DNA of 64,000 nt from Amorphophallus konjac. Lineage: Eukaryota; Streptophyta; Magnoliopsida; Alismatales; Araceae. The position numbers were made by a program, and so were the translations under genes. Every line of letters starts with the position of its first letter. The first letter of the stretch is position 1. A model generated the notes under the pieces. It did not search any database and had not been told where the DNA came from. It worked only from the letters and a program-made list of their open reading frames with translations. Where the stretch lies: the NCBI GenBank assembly GCA_022559845.1, contig CM040128.1:71859247-71923246 (forward strand). Direction: 5' to 3'. Of this stretch, positions 53,376 to 62,400 are shown piece after piece.

Positions 53376-56027
53376 GACCATTTGCAGGATCTGAGAGTAG
53401 TATTCCAGAGGCTGCGCAAATATGAGCTCAAAATGAACCCTATGAAATGTGCCTTCGGCGTATCCAGTGAAAAATTCCTTGGGTTCATCGTCCGTCACAG
53501 GGGCATTGAGATTGACCCATCCAAGATTAAAGCCATCCGGGAGCTCCCTCCACCAAGGAATCTCCACGAGCTGAGATCTTTACAAGGGCGTTTGGCCTAC
53601 ATCCGACGGTTCATATCAAATCTGTCGGGAAAATGCCACCCTTTTCACAGGCTCATGATGAAAGATGTGCCGTTCCTCTGGGACGATGGCTGTCAGGAAG
53701 CCTTTGAGAAGCTGAAAGAATATCTCAAGACCCCTCCAGTGCTGGGGGCACCTATTAAGGGCAAACCCCTGATACTATACATTGCAGCCACACACTGTTC
53801 CCTGGGGGCAATGCTGGCACAGATAAATGAAGAGGGCAAAGAGCAGGCTCTATACTACTTGAGTAGGAGGCTGATCAGAACCGAAGAAAGCTACAGCCAT
53901 ATAGAAAAGACATGCTTGGCACTAGTCTTTGCCGTTAAAAAGCTCCGGCACTACATGCTGTCACATGAAATCAGATTGATATCTGCGGCAGATCCACTTA
54001 AATACATACTGACTCAACCAGTACTGAAAGGCCGGTTGGGCAAATGGGCAGTAATTCTGATGGAATTCGATATCACATATATACCCCAGAGGGTAATAAA
54101 AGGACAGGCTCTGGCCGATTTCTTCGCAGAACATCCTGTGCCAGAGAATGATATGTTGGGGACTGAGTTACCCGATGATGAGACACTAGAAGCCTACCAG
54201 GCTCAGTCAACTATGTGGCAGCTATTCTTTGATGGAGCATCTAGAACGGAGACGGATTCCGATAGGAAGACCAGAATACGGGCCGGAGCCGGTATTGTGC
54301 TGAAATCGCCAGAAGGGGAGGTTGTGCACACTTCCTGTTCTATAAACAAGCCCTGCACTAATAATGAAGCCGAGTATGAAGCTCTGATAATCGGACTACA
54401 TATAAGCCTCAACATGGGTATCCAGATGCTTCAGGTATTCGGGGATTCAATGTTGATAATAAAACAAATCCAAGGGGAGTTCGAAGTGCGGAAGCCGGAG
54501 TTGAACCCCTACCACCAAAAAGCTGTGCGCCTCATGGCGAAATTCTATCATATTGAACTCAAACATGTGGGCCGTGCACATAATGCCCAGGCTGATGCAT
54601 TGGCAAAACTAGCCAGCTCAATAGCAGTCCCACCAGATGAAACACTGAACATTGTTGTTATAAATCGGCGGCAGGTCCCCAGCATGCTAGAAAGCTGCCC
54701 CGAAGAAAATGAAGTTGCCACGATCAGTACAGAACATGCGTCTGATTGGAGACAACACCTGCTACAGTGGTTTTTACATCAACAGCTGCCGCAGAAAAGA
54801 GAAGAAAAGATGAAACTTCTAAGGATCAAAGATTCTTATGAATTCAGAAATGGAACCCTGTTCCGAAGAATGGCAGATGCACGCAAGAAGATTCTGCTCC
54901 GCTGCATGTCCACTGAGGAAGCTTGGCAAGCGATGAAAGAAGTACATGCTGGGACAGCAGGTGCCCACCAGGCTGGCCCCAAGATGAAGATAGAAATCAA
55001 GAAATTGGGCTACTATTGGCCCACTATGTTTGAAGACTGCTGCACATTTGCAAAGTCATGCCAGAAGTGTCAAGAGCATGCTGTTGTGCCTAGAAGGCCA
55101 CCTACGATTCTGCACCCTACAGTCCCTAGCTGGCCGTTTGCACAATGGGGGACTGATGTAGTCGGCCCACTACCGACTTCCTCGGCCGGGCATAAGTATA
55201 TACTGGCCATAACAGATTACTTCTCCCGATGGGCAGAGGCTATAGCACTAAGAGAAGTCACTGGTGAGCTGGTCGCCAGATTCATCAAGCGAAACATCAT
55301 CTTCCGGTTTGGGATCCCCAGCCGAATAATATCTGACAATGGGAGTCATTTCAGAAATCAGAAAGTCTATCGGCTTGCCGAGAAATATAAGATCGAATGG
55401 AGGACTTCCACTCCTTACAATCCACAGGCAAATGGATTGGCAGAAGCTTTCAATAAGACTTTGTGCACCCTGCTGGCCAAGGTCGTCAGCGCCAATAAGA
55501 AGGACTGGGAAGAAAAGATGTATGAAGCTCTGTGGGCGTACCGCACCGTCTTCAAAACACCTACAGGGTGCTCACCATACTCCTTGGTATACGGCTCAGA
55601 GGCAGTAGTCCCACTAGAGCTGGAAGTCCCGTCACTCAGAGTGGCAGTCCAATACGACCTAGCCCATGGCGAACAAACCAATGCAGAAAGAAGATTAGAA
55701 GAATTGGCTGAATTGGAAGGGAAACGCCTCCAAGCTCAGAAGAATATCCAAATGTATCAGGTCCGCATGGCCACTGCATTTAACAAACTCGTAAAAGGAC
55801 GAGAATTTAAGAAAGGTGACCTTGTCATGGTCAAGAAAAAAGAAGTCATGGCGTCCAACCCAAAGGGAAAGCTAAATCCCAATTGGGAAGGTCCATATGT
55901 GATACAGAGGGTCTACGAAGGAGGGGCCTACATAGTTGTTAATCATCGAGGGGAGATCCAATTCTCACCACTCAACGGTAAACACCTGAAGCTGTATCAT
56001 GCTGCACAGCTGATATTCCCCGAGTAA
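53376..56027 (+). CDS. pol: RT thumb, RNase H, second RNase H and integrase
   Basis: 881 codons in the frame of the upstream RT. Domains: RT thumb (KFLGFIVRHRGIEIDPSKI); a first RNase H without its catalytic acidic residues (LYIAATHCSLGAML, ISAADPLKYIL); a second RNase H with all four acidic residues in FFDGAS, NNEAEYEAL, FGDSMLI and NAQADALAK (about residues 277-410), the Tat hallmark; integrase zinc-binding segment HAGTAGAHQ...CTFAKSCQKCQ; integrase core with GTDVVGP, SDNGSHF and GLAEAF (D, D, E at about 590, 650, 685); C-terminal region WEGPYVIQRVYEGGAY. It ends at TAA 56025-56027. Integrase inserts the cDNA; the second RNase H is thought to replace the degenerate first. Intact over this stretch. 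Confidence 0.92.
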   Translation, partial: DHLQDLRVVFQRLRKYELKMNPMKCAFGVSSEKFLGFIVRHRGIEIDPSKIKAIRELPPPRNLHELRSLQGRLAYIRRFISNLSGKCHPFHRLMMKDVPFLWDDGCQEAFEKLKEYLKTPPVLGAPIKGKPLILYIAATHCSLGAMLAQINEEGKEQALYYLSRRLIRTEESYSHIEKTCLALVFAVKKLRHYMLSHEIRLISAADPLKYILTQPVLKGRLGKWAVILMEFDITYIPQRVIKGQALADFFAEHPVPENDMLGTELPDDETLEAYQAQSTMWQLFFDGASRTETDSDRKTRIRAGAGIVLKSPEGEVVHTSCSINKPCTNNEAEYEALIIGLHISLNMGIQMLQVFGDSMLIIKQIQGEFEVRKPELNPYHQKAVRLMAKFYHIELKHVGRAHNAQADALAKLASSIAVPPDETLNIVVINRRQVPSMLESCPEENEVATISTEHASDWRQHLLQWFLHQQLPQKREEKMKLLRIKDSYEFRNGTLFRRMADARKKILLRCMSTEEAWQAMKEVHAGTAGAHQAGPKMKIEIKKLGYYWPTMFEDCCTFAKSCQKCQEHAVVPRRPPTILHPTVPSWPFAQWGTDVVGPLPTSSAGHKYILAITDYFSRWAEAIALREVTGELVARFIKRNIIFRFGIPSRIISDNGSHFRNQKVYRLAEKYKIEWRTSTPYNPQANGLAEAFNKTLCTLLAKVVSANKKDWEEKMYEALWAYRTVFKTPTGCSPYSLVYGSEAVVPLELEVPSLRVAVQYDLAHGEQTNAERRLEELAELEGKRLQAQKNIQMYQVRMATAFNKLVKGREFKKGDLVMVKKKEVMASNPKGKLNPNWEGPYVIQRVYEGGAYIVVNHRGEIQFSPLNGKHLKLYHAAQLIFPE

Positions 56028-56039
56028 TCGGGCAAGAGA

Positions 56040-56165
56040 TACCCTTTTCTTGGCCTAGCGGCGCTCCGCCCTAGCCGAACTACCCTTCCTTGGTCTAGTG
56101 GCACTCCGCCCTAGCCGAGATATTCTTCCCTTGGTATAGTGACACTCCGTCCTAACCAGGCTACC
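56040..56165. repeat. Three repeats of about 50 bp after pol
   Basis: CTTGGCCTAGCGGCGCTCCG, CTTGGTCTAGTGGCACTCCG and CTTGGTATAGTGACACTCCG, each followed by (C/T)CCTA(G/A)CC. The first can fold with CTAGCGGCG facing CGCCCTAG. Confidence 0.8.
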
Positions 56166-56224
56166 ACTTATCGTGACCTTGTGTCGTCACGATCTGAACA
56201 CCCTCTAAACAGGGAGGGGGGGAT

Positions 56225-56480
56225 TAAAAAAAAAGAGGAAATAAAAAATGGGGTTAAAAAATAGAGATACCCCGCCAGCCTTGTTCAGACATTCTGAACA
56301 GGGGCAAAAATGGCCAAAACCCATATGTGGTGAAAACCCGAAAGGGCACTGCAGGCAAAATCGGGTACCCCGCCATGCGAAAACCCGAAAGGGCGCATGG
56401 GCAAAAGCAAGAGGGGGCCGGCTCTGGTGAAAACCCGAAAGGGCGCTTGGGTCAGTAATGTGGTAACCACGAAGAAACCC
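56225..56480. repeat. Block duplicated at 57285-57535 (first copy)
   Basis: Starts with an A-rich tract, then TAGAGATACCCCGCC, GTTCAGACATTCTGAAC, GGTGAAAACCCGAAAGGGC three times. The second copy lies 1.06 kb downstream with the same order. Both precede a tandem array. A palindrome CCATGCG...CGCATGG at 56371-56400 becomes CCACGTG...CGCGTGG in the second copy. Confidence 0.9.
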
Positions 56481-56504
56481 GCACATCTCTTTACGTCCCG
56501 CCAT

Positions 56505-57235
56505 GATAAAACCCATCCAGTTTGGGCCTTACGTCTATCCTGGCGAAATTTATATAAAAATCCTTGCATTGGTATAAACCCAATACCAATGATGAAATCC
56601 GTTGCCGATCGATTGGCGCACTGCCCGATCAGCGATGAAACCTGTCCAGTTTAGACCTTACGTCTATCCTGATCAAACCTATATAAAAATCCTTGCGTTG
56701 GTATAAACCCAATACCGATGATGAAACCCGTTGCTGATCGATCGGCGCATTGCCCGATCAGCGATGAAATCTGTCCAGTTTAGACCTTACGTCTATCCTG
56801 ATGAAACCTATAAAAATCCTTGCATTGGTATAAACCCAATACCGATGATGAAACCCGTTGCTGATCGATCGGCGCATTGCCCGATCAGCGATGAAATCTG
56901 TCCAGTTTAGACCTTACGTCTATCCTGATGAAACCTATAAAAATCCTTGCATTGGTATAAACCCAATACCGATGATGAAACCCATTGCTGACCGATCGGC
57001 GCGTTGCCCGATCAGCGATGAAATCTGTCCAGTTTAGACCTTACGTCTATCCTGGTGAAATTTATATAAAAATCCTTGCATTGGTATAGACCCAATACCA
57101 ACGATGAAACTCATTGCGGATTGATTGGCGCTTTGCCCAATCGGCGATGAAACCCGTCCAGTTTAGACCTTACGTCTATCCTGATGAGACCTATAAAAAC
57201 CCTTGCATTGATGTTAGCACCCACGTCAATGATGA
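56505..57235. repeat. Tandem array A, 127-129-bp units
   Basis: Six units marked by CAGTTTAGACCTTACGTC or its first-unit variant at 56518, 56647, 56776, 56903, 57030 and 57159. Each unit has three small palindromes separated by ATGAAACC-like linkers: TAGAC/GTCTA, CATTGGTAT/ATACCAATG and GCTGATCG/CGATCAGC. Array length and palindrome layout match array B. Confidence 0.95.
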
Positions 57236-57284
57236 TATATGCACAAGCTGCGCCTATCAGTTATAGAATCAAAGTTTCAATAAA

Positions 57285-57535
57285 AAAAAAAAGAAGAAGA
57301 AGAGACAAAATGGGGTTAAAAATAGAGATACCCCGCCGGTCTTGTTCAGGCATTCTGAACGAGGGCAAAAATGGCCAAAAACCCAGCTGTGGTGAAAACC
57401 CGAAAGGGCACTGCAGGCAAAATCGGGTACCCCGCCACGTGAAAATCTGAAAGGACGCGTGGGCAAAAGCAAGAGGGGGCTGGCTCTGGTGAAAACCCGA
57501 AAGGGCACTTGGGTCAGTAATATGGTAATTAAAAA
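57285..57535. repeat. Block duplicated from 56225-56480 (second copy)
   Basis: Same order as the first copy with point changes, preceded by an A/AAG-rich tract. Followed at 57540-57690 by other hairpin-like sequence such as GTGCC-aacc-GGCAC. Confidence 0.9.
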
Positions 57536-57689
57536 AGGTCCCGTGCCAACCGGCACGATACCTTCATCTGCCTTTGTTGGTAAAACCTTCCGTCGGTCAT
57601 ACGGCTCCATGCCCCACCGATGATAAAGCCTTTCTGGGACAGACCTTACGTTTGCCCTGGTGAAATCCACATACCCCCTTTCGCATGTC

Positions 57690-59100
57690 CCACCTGCAAT
57701 AAACCCTACTCAGTTTAGACCTTTCGTCTATTCGGAGGAAACTTATAAATCCTTCTTACATCGATATAAACCCAATATCGATGATGAAATCAACTGTTGA
57801 TCCATTGGCACCTCGCCCGATCAATGATAAACCCTACTCAGTTTAGACCTTTCGTCTATTCTGAGGAAACTTATAAATCATTCTTACATCGATATAAACC
57901 CAATATCGATGATGAAATCAACTGTTGATCGATTGGCACCTCGCCCGATCAATGATAAACCCTACTCAGTTTAGACCTTTCGTCTATTCGGAGGAAACTT
58001 ATAAATCCTTCTTACATCGATATAAACCCAATATCGATGATGAAATCAACTGTTGATCGATTGGCACCTCGCCCGATCAATGATAAACCCTACTCAATTT
58101 AGACCTTTCGTCTATTCGGAGGAAACTTATAAATCATTCTTACATCGATATAAACCCAATATCGATGATGAAATCAACTGTTGATCGATTGGCACCTCGC
58201 CCGATCAATGATAAACCCTACTCAGTTTAGACCTTTCGTCTATTCGGAGGAAACTTATAAATCCTTCTTGCATCGATATAAACCCAATATCGATGATGAA
58301 ATCAACTGTTGATCGATTGGCACCTCGCCCGATCAATGATAAACCCTACTCAGTTTAGACCTTTCGTCTGTTCTGAGGAAACCTATGAAAATTCTTGCAT
58401 CGATATAAACCCAATATCGATGATGAAATCAACTGTTGATCGATTGGCACCTCGCCCGATCAATGATAAACCCTACTCAGTTTAGACCTTTCGTCTATTC
58501 GGAGGAAACTTATAAATCCTTCTTACATCGATATAAACCCAATATCGATGATGAAATCAACTGTTGATCGATTGGCACCTCGCCCGATCAATGATAAACC
58601 CTACTCAGTTTAGACCTTTCGTCTATTCCGAGGAAACTTATAAATCCTTCTTGCATCGATATAAACCCAATATCGATGATGAAATCAACTGTTGATCGAT
58701 TGGCACCTCGTTCGATCAATGATAAAACCCTACTCAGTCTAGACCTTTCGTCTATTCTGAGGAAACCTATGAAAATTCTTGCATCGGTATAAATCCAATA
58801 TCGATGATAAAATCAACTGTTGATCGATTGGCACCTCGCCCGATCAATGATAAAACCCTGCTCAGTTTAGACCTTTCGTCTATTCTGAGGAAATTTATGA
58901 ACTCTTCTTACATCGATATAAACCCAATATCGATGATAAAACCAGCTGTTGATCGACTGGCATTTTCGCCCGATCAATGATGAAACCCTATTCAGTCCAG
59001 ACCTTATGTCTGTCTTGATGAAAACCACATAGCCTATAATCATCCCACCTGTTATAACCTCTACCCAGTCTAGACTTTCCGTCTATTCTGATAAGGCCCT
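57690..59100. repeat. Tandem array B, 128-bp units
   Basis: Eleven units, CAGTTTAGACCTTTCGTC at 57711, 57839, 57967, 58095, 58223, 58351, 58478, 58606, 58735, 58863 and 58993 (spacing 127-130), plus a partial at 59068. Palindromes per unit: TAGAC/GTCTA, CATCGATAT/ATATCGATG with loop AAACCCA, and TTGATCG/CGATCAA. Tandem repeats between pol and the 3' LTR are known in Tat/Ogre elements and can seed satellites. Confidence 0.95.
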
Positions 59101-59461
59101 TTCTTTCACATTTCCTGCAAATTGTCTCCCTCACAGCACATATTGCCAAGAGGGACGTTTGCCGCTACTAACAGAATCCGGTTTAAGCACCTCTTCGGAT
59201 GCCGTCACGCGGTGGAGCGAGTTCCCCATCCTTTCTCTGAAGGGGTGGACGCTCTCCTGCCAGATACGCGCCATTCGCATGAGGGCTTGCCAAAACCAAT
59301 ACCCCACTTCCCTGAAGTGATAAAACCACATGGAAAAGAAGGTGGATACACATAAGGCAAATTTTTTCCTTTCATTAAGAAGTGAGTACATAAAGGGCCC
59401 CGAGGGGACATTGTATCACAAAAGAGCAAAAAAGGAGAGAAGAAAAGAAAAAGAAAATGAT
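59101..59461. other. Spacer between repeats and antisense gene
   Basis: No feature supported. It would contain the 3' end of the antisense transcript; I did not find a convincing polyadenylation signal. Confidence 0.4.
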
Positions 59462-62400
59462 TCATGGCTGCCGGAAGATATCCTCGAATGCCAGAAGACC
59501 CACAGAAGGGGCGGCTCCTAGTTCATGAAGCCGAGCCTCCTCTTCCTGCAGTCGAACAGACTGGTCTCGAAAGGATGCCACCTGCCCCTCTAATAAAGCT
59601 GCTTCTTCCTCGAGTTGCGGTCAAGAAGTTGTCAGCTGTGGCAGCTCAGCTCGGAGATCAGACAGTTCAGCTTCCAGGATAGTTATCCGGTCGCGCACGA
59701 AATGCTCCCGCTCCGCCAAAGACTGCATTTGACGCTGTCGCTCCTGAAAGATAGAGTTCACCTTTGCCAGCTCGGACTTGCACTCCATTCTTTGCAACTT
59801 CAAGGCTGCCAATCTATCCGACATGATATGTGTCAAAAAATCCCGGCGATGAACAAATTTTAACAGCAAAAGAACCCGCTGGGCCCATATTTCTGTGGGA
59901 CATCCCATCGCCTGTAAACCAGCGGTGAAGCGCCCGGCTATCTCTTTCAACTGTAAATAAGTTAGTCCAGGTTGGGACTCCACCAGTTGACGCAGCATGC
60001 CCAGATGTTGCTAAACAAAACTCTCAGGGGAGATGAAGCCAGGCGAAGGAAGGGGAGCTACTTCAAAAGTTACTTCGCTGTCTATATCCGCCCATAGGGT
60101 GATATCCGGCTGCAAAGAAGAAGACGGCAGGTCTGCCGAAGCCACCAACTGACCACCACCCATAGCCTTTGAGGTGGTCGGGAAATCTTCCACCTCCATC
60201 TCCTCGGAGGCGGCCGTTGAGATACTCCCGGACGCAACTTCAGGCATCTCCCCCTCAGATTCTGAAGATACGGAAGCAGATTCCGTGGTCATTATAGGCG
60301 ATACTCCCAGTTCTCCAATAGATACCTCTCCTTCTTCCATTTCGGTGCCCGCCCCCTGCAATGTCAAGGCGGCGGAGGCCACGGTCTGAAGAGGCACAGG
60401 TTCGCTCTCCATGACTGATACTGTGGGAACTGTTGATTCCGGAGCAATGGTCATCACTGCAGCTGGTATAAAGGCAGAACCCCTGGCTGGGTCCATTTCA
60501 GCTCTAAAATCCAAAGCTCTGATGAGAGCCGGGCCTTCCCCTGCATTCCGCAGGTCCAATGATGCTAAGTCTGTGGAGGACTGCACCCTCACCGGCACAG
60601 GGCGAATTATCTCAAGAATGGCTACCGAAGCAGGAACAATAGCCAAGGTGCCAGATAAAGTGGCTTCAACGGCTGCACTCGTGGCCGAGAGGGCAACAAT
60701 GGATTCCTGTGAACGAATCAATGCGGCGTCAAGCAGCAGATAAAGATGGGGAAAAGGAAACCATAAAGGGAAGAGACTCACTTCTAAAGTGATGCCAATA
60801 TCCTCAAAAGATTGCAGAGAAGAGGAAAGCTCTGCTGATGGGACCACAAAAGGGGGAGTTATGTCTGCCTCGGTATCCAGAGCGGCGAACTCTTCCGGTA
60901 ATTCTTCTCTAGAAGATGGCACCAACAGCTTAGGGGGTGTAAATGATAAAACAATGGCGGTACACACGGATGGGGCCTCTGGTCTGGAGGCATCCTCCGT
61001 GTCGCTCCCGCTGAAATCTGTTTCTTCTCCACCTATCTCAGAAGCGGCCGCAGAGCTACCGGAGGAGATCTCCACTCTGTCCATGGGCAGGGCCATCAAT
61101 GCTAACATCTACTTGGAGGAGGACCGAGTAACTATGCGCCTTCCGGGAGCGGGGCCCCATTTCACCTGGGTCGTATAAACCTCCCGCGGCTGAGTAATAT
61201 CGCCAGCCGCTCCTGTAATCTCAGTCTCCTCCCCGGCCATCACTGTAAAGAAAAGCCTGTGAGAGGGACGATGAAAGATAATTGAAACAAACATAAAAAG
61301 ATGAAAGGGGTATGCTTACCCTCCGCCTCACTAGTCGGCGTGGGAGAGGGCAACCTGGTCTCCACCTCGGAGGGCGCCGCAACTGGTTCTTGGGCTATGT
61401 AAAAAGGGGTGGTCAGATTTAAACACTCCTCTGAAATCCAGCAAGAGAGAATGAAGAATGCAATGTCAGAATATTGATGTTACCCTGAACTGATGCCTGA
61501 GCGGCTTCCCTCTGAGTTTCAAACTCATCAAATGAGGGAATGTCAGGGAGAGGGGTCCCGGTGTCCATCATTACCGAAGCCGATTGTTGAGCCTGAGCTT
61601 TCTTGGCCTTCCTGGCCTTCCCAACTGCAGCCTTGACTGCAGAAGCCTTCCTCTTCCTGCCAGGAGGCAGGGGAGTAGTGGTCGGTGCTGCAGCAGGAAT
61701 TTCAAAATAAGTGGGCTTCTCAGCCTGCGCAATAATCTTCCTGTAGAGCCCCTGCCGCTTTATGTCGGGCCGGTCTGTTAAGAACGACAGAAATATGATG
61801 GGATCAATAGATACAAAATTCATATGCTAAACAGAAAAACACTACAGTCAGAAAGGAAAAGTTTATACCTGCTGGTCCATCGTAAAATACAGAGAGCGGC
61901 CAGTACAGATAAGCTACCTCCTTGGAGCGGGAGGCAGCCTCCTTGATGAGCCAGCACACATCACCAAATAGCTGGCACTTCTCTACCAAAGCTGCCAAAT
62001 CATTATGGCCATGAAGGTCGAGGCAGCGAAACAAGTCGAGATGGTCCATGCCCCAGCCATCGACATAATGAAATGATATAAATAACGGCTTGTTCAAAAT
62101 GCCAGCTATCGGGCTCTCTGCAGACAATCCATGCAAATTCAGCAGAATGAACAGCCAGGACGTTTGCTTATAGTACGTCTGAGTTCTATCCTCTTGACGT
62201 ACAAACGTCCTATATGGATGAAATTTATCAACTGGACCCCTCCAATGAGCTACTGCCGGGAGCGGCTCTTCAACGGGGAATGGATACTGCTGCTCCTCCA
62301 AGCGAGCGCCCCCTATATGGCTCAGATGTCTCAGGCTCTGCATAAATGTGTCCTCGTTGATGGCAGCAAAGACAGGAGTGAGCAGCTCGGAATTCTTTTC

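Noticed and set aside
48118..53567. Minus-strand frames of 80-170 codons over gag-pol
   Set aside because: Shadows of the sense frames, which carry clear domains.
57690..59100. Regular repeats that look like a CRISPR array
   Set aside because: Units of 128 bp are directly adjacent with no unique spacers, in a plant retrotransposon, with no cas genes.
61827..61868. 42-bp intron using the acceptor at 61827
   Set aside because: Shorter than plant introns usually are; the acceptor at 61775 gives a 94-bp intron that preserves phase.
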